Part shown: piece after piece, positions 34,123 through 44,970 of the stretch
Layout: the number at the start of each line of letters is the position of its first letter
How positions within the stretch are numbered: the stretch's first letter is position 1
Origin: Rhodeus uyekii
Lineage: Eukaryota; Chordata; Actinopteri; Cypriniformes; Acheilognathidae
Length of the DNA stretch: 64,000 bases
Reading direction: 5' to 3'
Assembly: GCA_037043235.1 (NCBI GenBank)
Contig: JAWRVZ010000289.1
Span: 248,001-312,000 of the forward strand
Translations under genes and position numbers: made by a program
The notes under the pieces: generated by a model
Database searches by the model: none
Told to the model about the DNA's origin: nothing
What the model saw: the letters and a program-made list of their open reading frames with translations, nothing else

Positions 34123-35660
34123 GGAGTGCAGAATTATTAGGCAAGTTGTATTTTTGAGGATTAATTTTATTATTGAAAAACAACCATGTTCTCACTGAAC
34201 ACAAAAAACTCATTAATATCAAAGCTGAATATTTTTGTATCAATATTTTAAGTAGTTTTTAGTTTTAGCTATTTTAGGGGGATATCTGTGTGTGCAGGTG
34301 ACTATTACTGTGCATAATTATTAGGCAACTTAACAAAAAACAAATTTATACCCATTTCAATTACTTATTTTTACCAGTGAAACCAATATAACATCTCAAC
34401 ATTCACAAATATACATTTCTGACATTCAAAAACCAAACAAAAACAAATCAGTGACCAATATAGCCACCTTTCTTTGCAAGGACACTCAAAAGCCTGCCAT
34501 CCATGGATTCTGTCAGTGTTTTGATCTGTTCACCATCAACATTGCGTGCAGCAGCAACCACAGCCTCCCAGACACTGTTCAGAGAGGTGTACTGTTTTCC
34601 CTCCTTGTAAATCGCACATTTGATGATGGACCACAGGTTCTCAATGGGGTTCAGATCAGGTGAACAAGGAGGCCATATCATTAGATTTTCTTCTTTTATA
34701 CCCTTTCTTGCCAGCCACGCTGTGGAGTACTTGGACGCGTGTGATGGAGCATTGTCCTGCATGAAAATCATGTTTTTCTTGAAGGATGCAGACTTCTTCC
34801 TGTACAACTGCTTGAAGAAGGTGTCTTCCAGAAACTGGCAGTAGGACTGGGAGTTGAGCTTGAAGGCCCCACAAGCTCATCTTTGATGATACCAGCCCAA
34901 ACCAGTACTCCACCTCCACCTTGCTGGCGTCTGAGTCGGACTGGAGCTCTCTGCCCTTTACCAATCCAGCCACGGGCCCATCCATCTGGCCCATCAAGAC
35001 TCACTCTCATTTCATCAGTCCATAAAACCTTAGAAAAATCAGTCTTGAGATATTTCTTGGCCCAGTCTTGACGTTTCAGCTTGTGTGTCTTGTTCAGTGG
35101 TGGTCGACTTTCTGCCTTTCTTACCTTGGCCATGTCTCTGAGTATTGCACACCTTGTGCTTTTGGGCACTCCAGTGATGTTGCAGCTCTGAAATATGGCC
35201 AAACTGGTGGCAAGTGGCATCTTGGCAGCTTCACGCTTGACTTTTCTCAGTTCACGGGCAGTTATTTTGCGCCTTGGTTTTTCCGCACGCTTCTTGCGAC
35301 CCTGTTGACTATTTTGAATGAAACGCTTGATTGTTCGATGATCACGCTTCAGAAGCTTGGCTATTTTAAGACTGCTGCATCCCTCTGCAATATATCTCAC
35401 TATTTTTGACTTTTCTGAGCCTGTCAAGTCCTTCTTTTGACCCATTTTGCCAAAGGAAAGGAAGTTGCCTAATAATTATGCACACCTGATATAGGGTGTT
35501 GATGTCATTAGACCACACCCCTTCTCATTACAGAGATGCACATCACCTAATATGCTTAATTGGTAGTAGGCTTTCCAGCCTATACAGCTTGGAGTAAGAC
35601 AACATGCATAACGAGGATGATGTGGTCAAAATACTCATTTGCCTAATAATTCTGCACTCC

Positions 35661-35663
<3 letters not shown>
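34120..35663 (-). mobile_element. Tc1-like DNA transposon, 1544 bp, near-intact
   Basis: Termini CAGGGAGTGCAGAATTATTA and its inverse (34120 and 35663), each flanked by TA. Each end has an outer and an inner repeat (34126-34147 with 34310-34331; 35462-35483 with about 35637-35658), giving the IR/DR layout with terminal repeats of about 200 bp. One transposase gene is on the minus strand with a single frameshift. The insertion sits within a (TA)n tract. Confidence 0.95.
34448..35445 (-). pseudogene. Tc1/mariner transposase, one frameshift (DD37E spacing)
   Basis: Starts MGQKKDLTGSEKSKIVRYI at 35445. Two helix-turn-helix regions lie in the first about 110 residues (CSSLKIAKLLKRDHRTIKRF; VPKSTRCAILRDM). 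The first catalytic Asp is in VLWTDEMRVSLDG, the second in MIFMQDNAPSHAS, the Glu in SPDLNPIENLW. I count 37 residues between the second Asp and the Glu, three more than the classic DD34E of Tc1 and Sleeping Beauty. Near 34863-34869 one base appears to be missing, shifting the frame after KDELVGP; the frame resumes downstream and runs to the stop at 34448. Apart from that, no damage is obvious. Cuts and pastes at TA sites. Confidence 0.9.

Positions 35664-35713
<50 letters not shown>
35664..35713. repeat. (TA)n microsatellite, middle part
   Basis: About 25 TA repeats between the Tc1-like element and the Tigger-like element. Confidence 0.95.
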
Positions 35714-35716
<3 letters not shown>

Positions 35717-35776
35717 TAATACCTCGGTTTACAAGTGACTTAGTATACAAGCAAATCGGTGTACGAGCATTGTATT

Positions 35777-36047
35777 TGTTATGAATATGAATATTCTGCC
35801 TGTTACCCGTTATTGATTCTGTTCTGCCTGCCCCGACTTGTGCCTGGATTAACGCTTGTGATTGATATCTGCCTGTCTTGACTTCCCCGTCTGGATTAAC
35901 GTACCTGATTCTGTCTGCCTGCCTTTCTGACTTTTGCCTGGATTACCGATCACGAATGCTCTCTATTTGCCCTGACCTTCTGCCTGTACGACCATTCTTA
36001 ATAAAGACTAGCGATTGGATCCTTGCCTGTGAGTCACCTTTGTTACA
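35777..36047 (+). mobile_element. Solo LTR inside Tigger-like element A
   Basis: 271 bp, TGTTATGAATATG to CTTTGTTACA, flanked by GTATT (35772-35776) and GTATC (36048-36052), 4 of 5 matching. It contains AATAAAG near 35998. It is absent from element B at the equivalent place, so it is a separate, later insertion into A. Confidence 0.75.
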
Positions 36048-36392
36048 GTATCGGAGTGCGATAATTTTTCCCTCACCCACATGCATTTTTGTGTGGAAAA
36101 GTCCTAACGCTCAGCATCGTCGCGCGCATTTTTACTGGAAATATCCTAAACACAGCCTCTCATAAAAGTCACGCGGTTCCAACCCCTTTATCACCCCTTA
36201 ACTCATTCATTCTCTCAGGACTCATTTTGGTTGCATCATTCACCACAGTGCATTATTTTATAAGTGATTTAGCGGTTTTACCTCATGTTGTTAATATTAA
36301 TTGTGATCGCATACATTGTTCATGTAGTGAAATATATACGTACAGTACAGCATATAGAAAGAAGGTACGAAATCCTCCCTCTAACAGTATCT

Positions 36393-36767
36393 GTCACGGT
36401 TCAGGAATTCATTGTCTCCTAGTTCTGCCTGTGTGTGTGTGGTGTGAGTGGAGGCATGGTCACTGATCACTGCCTGATCTCACACACCTTATTCTCATCT
36501 CATCTGCCTATTTAGTTCACTTCTCTCCACTCATGTGTTGTCGAGTCTTTGTCTCTGTTATGCCCGCGCTGTCTTTGGATCTCCCATGTTCCATGTCCCA
36601 CGACCTTCACTCCGGATTATCACTTCACCTCATCTGCACTTCAGCCCATTGGATCCCTGCGCCACCGGCAGCCAGCCACCAGACATTGTTTGTTTTCTGC
36701 ACTATTATAATAAATTCACTCATTTGCACTTGAATCCGGGTTTAGGGTTTTCCCTTGCTGGCAGTAA
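36393..36767 (+). repeat. LTR-like segment shared by Tigger-like elements A and B
   Basis: TGTCACGGTTCAGGAATTC to TGGCAGTAACA has TG...CA ends and AATAAATTC near 36708. A diverged counterpart is present in B (inverted, about 37160-37530). It was therefore part of the family's ancestral element, possibly an old LTR insertion that was then mobilised with it. Confidence 0.5.
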
Positions 36768-36872
36768 CACCCCGCTCCCCCCTACTCTCGTCTATGTAAT
36801 GCTAGCAGAGACGCTACTCGAAGCTAAATTGTCAAGTATTTTTAGACATTAATTGTCAATTATTAATTAGTA

Positions 36873-37926
36873 CAGTAATACCTCGGTTTACGAGTTTAAT
36901 TCGTTCCAAGAGCGAGCTCGTAAACCAAAATGCTCGTACACCAAAACCAATTTCCCCATAAGAATGCACTAAAAATCAATTAATTCATTCCACACGACCA
37001 CAAATGCCTGTTTTAAATATTTTTTTGGTTTTACCCTATTAATTGCAGTTAAAGTTGTAACCATTAAGATCTCATATAAATACTAATTAATAATTGACAA
37101 TTAAACTCTAAAAATACTTGACAATTTACTGTAATGCACTTCAGGTTTGAGCAGCCTGCCTGGAGGAGAGAGAGGAGGGAGGAGCGGGGAAAGCAAGGAT
37201 GAGAGCAAATGAGTGAATTTATCATAATAGTGCAGAAAACAAACGAAGTGATAATCCAGAGTAAAAGTCGTGGAACATGGGAGCCGCAAACGAATGAACC
37301 CACGGGAGCCACGAACGAATGAACTCACTGGAGCCGCGAACGAACGAACGAACTCACTGGAGCCGCGAACGAACGAACTCACGGGAGCCGAGAACGAACG
37401 AACGCACGGGAGCCGCGAATGAAAGCGCGGAGATAGGCAGATGATATGAGAATCAGGTGTTCAATGACCACACACACACACATACATACTCAGGCAGAAC
37501 TAGGAGACACTGAATTCATAAACCGTGACAGTTACTGCTTAGAGGTACTGTATGTGTATATTTCACTACGTGAACGATAGCGATCACAATTAATTAATGT
37601 TAGGTAAAAACCTCTGTAAAACACTTATAAAAGTATGCACTGTGGTGAATAATGCTGCCAAACCAAGCGAAGCTGAGAAAATGAATGAGTTAAGGGGTGA
37701 TAAAGGGGTTGGAACCTCGTGTTATGAGAAGCTGTGCTTAGGATATTTCCAGTAAAAATGAGCACAAGGATGCTGAGCGTTAGGACTTTTTCCACACAAA
37801 AATGCGCATGGGTGAGGGAATTTTTTTCTCGTACACTGATACAATGCTCGTACACCGATTTGAATGTCCATGATCCTACACCGATTTGCTCGTATACCAA
37901 GTCGCTCGTAAACCGAGGTATTACTG
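36873..37926 (-). mobile_element. Tigger-like element B, nested inside element A
   Basis: 1054 bp with ends CAGTAATACCTCGGTTTACG and its inverse, flanked by TA at 36871-36872 and 37927-37928. It is the same family as A in opposite orientation: reversed B aligns with A through GTCCTAACGCTCAGCATC, TTTTTACTGGAAATATCCTA, TCCTAGTTCTGCCTG and AATAAATTCACTCATTTG-like blocks. It lacks the solo LTR present in A. It has an expanded minisatellite (37279-37430). Confidence 0.9.
37279..37430. repeat. Minisatellite in element B (GGGAGCCGCGAACGAA type)
   Basis: Five to six imperfect units of about 23-31 bp built on GGAGCCGCGAACGAACGAAC and CTCAC(T/G)G. Element A has no array here. Confidence 0.75.
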
Positions 37927-38109
37927 TATTTATATGAGATCTTAATGGTTATAATTTTAACTGTAATTAATAGGGTAAAACCAAAAAATATTTTAAATGG
38001 GCATTTATGGTCGTGTGGAACGAATCGATTGATTTTTAGGTGTTTTGGTGTACGAGAATTTTGAGTTACGAGCTCTTGAAATTAATTAAACTTTTAAAGC
38101 AAGGTATTA

Positions 38110-38112
<3 letters not shown>

Positions 38113-38145
<33 letters not shown>
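38113..38145. repeat. (TA)n microsatellite, right part
   Basis: TA repeats directly after element A, continuing the tract seen at 34029 and 35664. Confidence 0.9.
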
Positions 38146-38149
38146 CAAT

Positions 38150-38599
38150 TCGTTTATATATAGCGCTTTATCATAGACAGTCAAAGCACTTAGATGGAAA
38201 GGGGAATCTCCTCAACCGCCACTAGTGCAGCATCCATCTGGATGATATTGCGGCAGAACGCTTTACCACACACCAGCTTATTGGTGGAGAGGAGACAGAG
38301 TGATGTCAGACAGAGCCAATAAGAGAATGGGGATGGTTAGGAAGCCATGATGGAAAAATTTGGGATTTTTAATGACCACAGAGAGTCAGGACCTTGGTTT
38401 AACGTCTCATCCAAAGGACGGTGCTTGTTGCAGTACAGTGTCCCCGTCACTATACTGGGGCATTAGGACCCACACAGACTGCAGGGTGAGCACCCCCTGC
38501 TGGCCTCCTAACGCCACTTCCAGCAGCAACCAAGTCATTCCAAGGAGTCTCCCATCCAGAAAATAACCAGCCTCAGCCCTGCTTAGCTTCAGTGTGTGT
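38150..38599 (-). repeat. 5S-rRNA-derived SINE (SINE3-type), reverse strand
   Basis: On the minus strand the head reads GAAGCTAAGCAGGGCTGAGG, then CTGGATGGGAGACTCCTTGG, matching box A and box C of vertebrate 5S rRNA. The body shares GCGTTAGGAGGCCAGCAGGG and ATGAGACGTTAAACCAAGGT with the copy at 3530-3905. The 3' tail is GCTTTGACTGTCTATGATAA, AGCGCTATATATAAACG and an A/T end at 38150. The first half of the 5S sequence is missing, as in the other copy. Confidence 0.85.
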
Positions 38600-39234
38600 A
38601 TATATATATATATATAAACACACTTTTATTATGTACTCGAAAACCTTTGTTATATGCAATTAATCACAATTAATCGATTTGACAGCACTAATTTGCATAC
38701 AACATTTTATTGTTTTGATAAGTCTATGCGTGATGTGTCGTGGGTTGATGTCTGTAGCATATTTACTCACCTCTGAGACATCAAATGAGCATGTGACATT
38801 TTTAATACTAACTCAACTAGCTAACTCGAGTGTAAACTTTGCTTTGGTGTGATGCTCGCTGGCTTAGCGCTGCACCTTTTCTGAAGGGGTTTTAAAAGCT
38901 CTCACTGTAAATATGGATGGGAGTTGGCAAACATAGTACATTACAGTACATTTTTACAATAGTTTTGTCACTTTGCATATGTGACTAGATATTCTGCTAG
39001 ATAAATGTATTTATTTTATTTTATTTAGTACAGGTTCAATTGGGATTCTGGAGCTAAAAGGAAGCCTAATCCTGATCTAAATCTAAATCCAATTGGTGAC
39101 TAGCAAATATCTGTACTATGATGATAAAATAATGAATAATATAATGAATTATGAATTACAATATAATGAATAATGAAATATTTGCTATTTAAGGTTTTGT
39201 GAGAACATCAAGCATTTTCAGATAGGACCTTTCA
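38600..39234. other. Non-coding, nothing recognised
   Basis: A/T-rich, no supported feature. Confidence 0.5.
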
Positions 39235-39545
39235 TTATAAAGCTGTTTGTGAATGTAAAAGGTCTACAAAGGTCCAGATATGTTGTTTTGTATACAGTAG
39301 GTAAGTTTGTGTCAAATCTGCATAAATCTCCCCGCCCTCAAACACTGTAGCTGTAGCTGAGACTGGAAGAGTCTTCTCTGTGTTGTCAACATGTTTAGAA
39401 GATGCTGTTTTCTGCTGAGAAAGAAAATCTACTTTGATGAACTTCCAAAGGATTAGGATTCCTGCTGGAATTGATACAGCAAAACTGATGCCATCATTAC
39501 TGTTCATATCACTGTGAATGAAGAGCTGAAGAAGTCCCGGAGCTG
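39235..39545 (-). pseudogene. Possible transmembrane and tail exon fragment of an immune-type receptor
   Basis: A minus-strand frame reads a hydrophobic segment (GISFAVSIPAGILILWKFIK) followed by a polar tail with EGGEIYADLTQ, a tyrosine motif of the kind seen in fish Ig-superfamily receptor tails. No Ig domain, splice-site pairing or neighbouring exons were found. The motif does not fit the strict ITIM consensus. Could be a stranded exon or chance. Confidence 0.25.
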
Positions 39546-40005
39546 AAGCTCAGATACGGTAATGGACGTTCTGAGGCACCCTGTAAGCGTTAGACCAATC
39601 ACAACAGACTGAACCATCTGACCAATCAGAAGAGAGTAAATCTCAGAATAAAGGGGTTTAAAGAAAGGTCATTTACATCAAGAATGATAACAATAACGAT
39701 AATTATTTTAATGTCCACACCACTGGACGATATCTTTTTTTTTTTTTTTTGAAGCATATGCTGCAGTTTTGTCATATGTCGTTTTACATGTACATGCTCA
39801 AGTCCTTTAAAGCAGAATGGATTCTGATTGGCTGTCAAATATTCATCGGCTGAAATAAACAATATCATTTCTTGGTGCCACCATCATATTGTTATAGTTG
39901 TGATGTAATCTCTGCTATTCTTTTAGAAATATTTTTAGAACTGCATCTTTACCGTTATCTTTCTAGTTATCATTCTTGGTGTGAATGGATCTTAATTACA
40001 AACTG

Positions 40006-40044
<39 letters not shown>

Positions 40045-41846
40045 CGTGCGTGCGCGCGAGTGTGCATATGTGTGTGTGTGTGTGTGTGTAAATATATATA
40101 CCTGTTATCATGGCTTTAGTGTGAAAAATGGCTTACTAATCTTTTCTTTGCTTTTCTTTGAGATAATATTCAATATCCAATTATATAAACCATTGCCATG
40201 TCAAGGTAATGCCTAAACCTTTTAAATGGTGAGAGGAACTTTAAAGCTCACATTTCTAGCATGAATTGCCCACAATAACCTAGCATTCATACATGTCTGA
40301 ACTGTCAAATACATTTATTATTACATTAGAATAAGTTTCCATCATATTTAAGTTTAAATTTGCACTTGAGAAAGGTGGGTGTGGGGGTTAGCGAATGTAG
40401 AAATGAATATATCTCCGTCATAAATGAGCCAACTTCTTTGCCAGGCCAAAAATACAATAATATGCCTCAGCACACTGTAATATACTTACACTAAATGATT
40501 CATGCAGCGCTTGTTTCATGGAAATATATAGACTATTAAACCCCCATTTGCACATTCCCAACCTGTTTCTTTCTTTATTGACCAAAAAGTCAACACTGAA
40601 GATTTAATGGCGTTGGCAACCTCTGGGTTGTGACTTTCTTTGGACCAACCTATAGTATTCCTATAGACTTCTACTGGAAAACCTGAAATGCCTAGAGTTA
40701 AAAGATTTGGACATTAACTGCATTGCTGCTGTTCTGCAGCATCTGGCAAGAAGCCCTTTCTTTGAAAAGAAGTCAAATAAATAAAGTAAATGTGAGTTTT
40801 ACTAAACTCAGCTACAAAAGGGGAAAAAAAATGTGTTACTCTTCACAGTCAATGCAACCTCTCATCCAGTTGTAATGCAGGCTAACTGAGCATCCTTTAA
40901 ATAGGTTATCAATGCACATTCCACAAAGACCCTCTAGCGGACAGTACAGGAACTGCAGGAACTGCTCACTCTTAGTTCTGAACTGATGATATAACAGAAG
41001 TGAACCTTCGAGATGAGTACTTTAGGGCGAGTACATTAGGACAAGGCACTTGGTGTGTTACAGTAAAACCCAAAGGTTTGGATGCTTATTTGGAATGATG
41101 ATTTTCAGTTCTAAGTATAGCCTATGGATTGAAAAACTGACCACAAATTTGTTTTATGCTTCATGTGGTCATTTGAATCAACTTTTTTATTCTTTGTGAA
41201 TATGTATTCATATGAATGTCAATTATCTACACTAAAATCACTAAATTTGACAACCAGATTAATTTTTAAGTATCCAGTCAGAAAAAAACCCTCCTTAAAT
41301 CCCTGTGAAATCATATATTAGCCAAACTGTCTGAACCGCGACAGCTCGCACACATCAGCACCGCACCAGACGCACAATAACACAGAGTGGATCTCACACA
41401 CGCAAATCTGCACATACCCGTTATGCACAGACTGCTGTATTTTAAATTGAAAAAAATTATGTAATGCTGTATTTTATGGATGAGATTATGAGGAGAAACA
41501 GTTAGAGATTAAGAAGAAACTGTGGCGGCTTTATAGAGCTCAATGGTTCTGGCCGATATTGTATAAACAAAATTTGCTAAGTAAAACGTTCCTGGGAGAA
41601 GAATAGCATGAGATCGTTATGATGTGTGTTCCGTCTATGATTATCTCAGTGGGATTTTGCAAAGTTTCACGCATGCACAGCATGTGAATTAAGCGAATTT
41701 GGCATTTTATGACGTTTCATTGTGGAACGAGAAACTTTTGGGAAACGCTTGCTAACGCTAGCATGAACAGAGCGTTTTCAAATGTATCCGGATTCATTCA
41801 GAAGTAGCCTATTTTGTTTATTTAGCAGAAACCTTGTAATTCATGG
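39546..41846. other. Non-coding; one GT microsatellite
   Basis: A GT/GC repeat lies at 40010-40089. Nothing else recognised. Confidence 0.5.
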
Positions 41847-41854
41847 CCCTGGGA

Positions 41855-42138
41855 CAGGGGTGTCAAACTCAATTGCACCGGGGGCCACAATCTAAAACAC
41901 ACTTTAGATCGCGGGCAGATTGTTGACGGGGGGTGGTTGTGCGCGGTACTAGATTGTTGACTTTGGGGTGCGCGCGGTACTAGAGGGGGGGTGCGCGAAG
42001 CATCATAAGCCACTTCCTGGTTAATACAGGCAGTGTTCGGCGAGTCAGCTGGAGCGCGGGCCATCTCGCGGGCCATTAATAAAATGATCTCGTGGGCCGG
42101 ACATAATTACACGCCGGGCCTTGAGTTTGACACATATG
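41855..42138. mobile_element. hAT-type (Charlie-like) MITE
   Basis: Starts CAGGGGTGTCAAACTCAATT and ends GCCTTGAGTTTGACACATATG, an inverted pair. Flanking octamers CCCTGGGA and CCCCAGGA match at 6 of 8. CAGGGGTGTCAAACTC ends are well known for hAT non-autonomous elements in vertebrates. Non-coding. Confidence 0.8.
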
Positions 42139-42146
42139 CCCCAGGA

Positions 42147-43986
42147 GCAAGTGCAGGGTTGCAGCTGACCTCATGGCAGAAAGGACAGGATGCAAATGGA
42201 AAGTAATCTTAGAATCAGTTAAACTGCTTTCATGCAAAGCGATGCAAATATGCCATGTGTGGTATCTGGCCAAAGCAGAATGCTCTCTTTTAGTTGCTAT
42301 ATGCCCGGTCTTTGAACCCTTGCCCAGGACACACACACATCTAAAGATTCTTTTCTTTCCCAAATACAAACTCTTAGCAATGCAGTAGATGAGTGACTTC
42401 ACGATGACCAAAGGTTTACAATTCCCCATGTCCTACGTCCAGATGTTTCTATTTCTCATAGTAACACGTCCCTGATTAACCACTCATAGGAGAAGACTTC
42501 ATTTGCCTGATATATCACTATTCCCCCGGGTTGCATTCATTTGTGGTGGAAGACCACCTGAATTTGACTTACCTCCGTAACTAGCCAAAGATGAATTCAG
42601 TCCATATGTGAGCACAGCTGTTGAATCTTTAGGTCTTTTTGGTTACTCCCTCAAATGAATGAAAAGGCACAGTCTGGATTAGATTGTTTGCACTAAATAA
42701 ATGACATGGTGTAATGGATTAAAACCACAACCGAAAACTCAGTTGCTGGTTGAAGATGCCAAAGCCAGGCTGAGATGAAGGGGCATGAGAAACTCATTGC
42801 TACACATCATTCATCCTTGTCTTTCCATGTGCTGTTTATGTTCTGAGAAATCAAATCGGGACAAAAACCCAAAACATTTTGCTGCTGTTCTGAGAAAATC
42901 CAAAGAGTGCTCTCAAAGGTAAAAATACATCGAAAAAATATTTCGTCTTTTTTTTTATTGTTCCTCAAATTGTTGAATATGCCCCTAGGGAGCCATTTAA
43001 TGATAATAATAATTCTGATAACTTTCCCAGAACAGCTGGATTGAAATCATTGCCACAATCTAAACACTGCGTGAGTCACTCTTGCAGAAAATTGGATTTT
43101 ATAATGCCCTTTTCTTCATTTTTGCTGGGGTGAATTTGTCTTCCGACGTTTGCACAGAATGAATATCTTAGTAACAGTCAAAACGCACTCAAGAAATATG
43201 GTCGCATTGAGTATGACAGAAATCACCCCGTTTTATAAAAGAGCTCCCTGGTGACTAAATGTTTAAAAGCGGTGTGAAATGCAACTCCTGGAACTGTGCG
43301 TACACCTTTCTGAAAGCATCATTGACACATTGTTTGGACTAAAAAGTTTGCAATTACTCAAACCTAGTTTGACTTTCCACTTGCATCATTATGCAAGATC
43401 TCTGGATCTCTGGATAACATACACATGTATGGTTGCCCAAAAATATTGTCTTTCAGAACTACTCATGTGAGAACAGCAAGCACTAATGTAGTCTGAAAGT
43501 CATTTCCTTCATGCTTTGGCAGGTCTGGTGCACACATGCAGCGAGGATTTGATTCGCTGATGTGATGTGTGACTGCACTGGCACCCCTGTTATCATAAGA
43601 AGCTTTCGCTTTTGCACCGCTTTTACACAGTTCCTAGAACTAACACGCTTTTTGGCATGTTCACACCGCAGGAACTGGGAGCAATTTGAGTTATAGAAAG
43701 GCCTTGTGGGGGACTAAATTAGATCTTTATTCAGAGTGGGGTCTAACAAAGCACAATAGGAACTGCCAGTGACGTAGGTGTATGCTGACTGGATGAACAC
43801 ATGCCAGGCGAAACACCGGCACCTTCGTTTTTAAAAAGTACTTTAAACACATAGTTAACTCCACGAGCATAGAAAATGCCAAAATCCAGGCACTTCTCAA
43901 CCGCTCACAGGGTCCTCCATTCTCCAGATTCATCCTGACGTTTATTGGCCAAAAGACCAGTATACTTGCAATAAGTTACAAAGATT
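42147..43986. other. Non-coding, nothing recognised
   Basis: No supported gene, RNA or bounded repeat. Confidence 0.5.
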
Positions 43987-44175
43987 GGTCACACTTTAGT
44001 TTAGGGTCCAGTTCTCAACATGCATGCCCACATTCTACATTCCACAACCAACCCAATAACTACACATAACACTTGCCTTACTAACTGTTAATGAACAGTA
44101 ATTGGGAGTTTATTGAGGCAAAAGTTGCAGTTAACAGTTAATAGTAAAAATTGGATCCCAATCTAAAGTGTGACC
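43987..44175. mobile_element. Palindromic MITE
   Basis: GGTCACACTTTAGTTTAGGG at the left and GGATCCCAATCTAAAGTGTG then ACC at the right form terminal inverted repeats of about 24 bp. Interior GTTAATGAACAG / CAGTTAACAGTTAA is non-coding. Confidence 0.75.
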
Positions 44176-44439
44176 CAAGTCTTAACCTTCCTGGACATAA
44201 TATCTGTTTAATTTTGGCTGCTGAGTGTTTTCTTTGTGAAGCTGATAACATAATTGACTAATAAAGCAGGACGCGAGAAGATGAGAAGGCTGACACAATA
44301 ATTTAGGTGTAAAGTTGTTGCATTAAAAAAAAAACTAAAGACTTACCATAAAACACATATACAAATCAAATCCTTGAACACCAGAAGCTTTCAAAAACAT
44401 CATTTAAAAATCTTGCTGTAGTGAAAAAAAGCTTGGTCA

Positions 44440-44659
44440 TGTCTTACTCCTCCTGTTTGTCCCTCCTGTGTTGCCGTAGTTGTCTTGTAACCACTCCCCC
44501 CAGTTTGATACCAGCTGTTCTGTGTTTACTCGTTATCCCTGGCTATTTATTCCGTCATGTGCTCCAATGTCATTGAATCGTTTTTGAATAAAAGTGTTTT
44601 TGTTTGGATCCCGTGCTCCGTGGTTCCTCTCCACATCACACGCCAGCTATATTGTAACA
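44440..44659 (+). mobile_element. Probable solo LTR
   Basis: TGTCTTACTCC to TATATTGTAACA, 220 bp, with AATAAAAG near 44588 followed by GTGTTTTTGTTTGGATCCCG, typical of fish gypsy LTRs. Flanks GGTCA and GGTAG match only at 3 of 5, so the ends are not certain. Confidence 0.6.
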
Positions 44660-44970
44660 GGTAGGAATCCAGTTGGAGCACACCAGTTTAATAGAATCTG
44701 TAAAGAAAAGGAAAAAAATACTACATCTAATGATTTCTTATGAACAAGTTATTAAACTTAGATTCTGAGTTTCCATTCTTTATCTGTTTTTGGCTAAATC
44801 TAAATGCCCTAGGTGAAAAAAAGGAGAAAAAAAGTAAATTTCTTACATATTTTAAACTCTATTGTAATATTTGTAAAATGAGTGTAAGAATGGAACCGAA
44901 GCATACATTGCTGAACAGTCTTAAAGAAGCCTTTAGGGTTTCACTTGTATTAGCAAATTCACTTTTACTT

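Larger units (their letters stand above)
35714..38112 (+). mobile_element. Tigger-like element A, interrupted by an inverted copy of its own family
   Basis: After TA (35712-35713) starts CAGTAATACCTCGGTTTACA and ends AAGGTATTACTG at 38112. It is split at 36872 by element B. Removing B and one TA restores the continuous sequence ATTAATTAGTATTTATATGA, which is exactly what B itself carries in its corresponding region. A also contains a solo LTR (35777-36047). No transposase ORF is readable, so it is non-autonomous. Confidence 0.88.

Noticed and set aside
35664..38145. A single long inverted duplication instead of nested transposons
   Set aside because: TA target footprints flank element B, and removal of B plus one TA restores a sequence that B itself contains, which fits nested insertion better.
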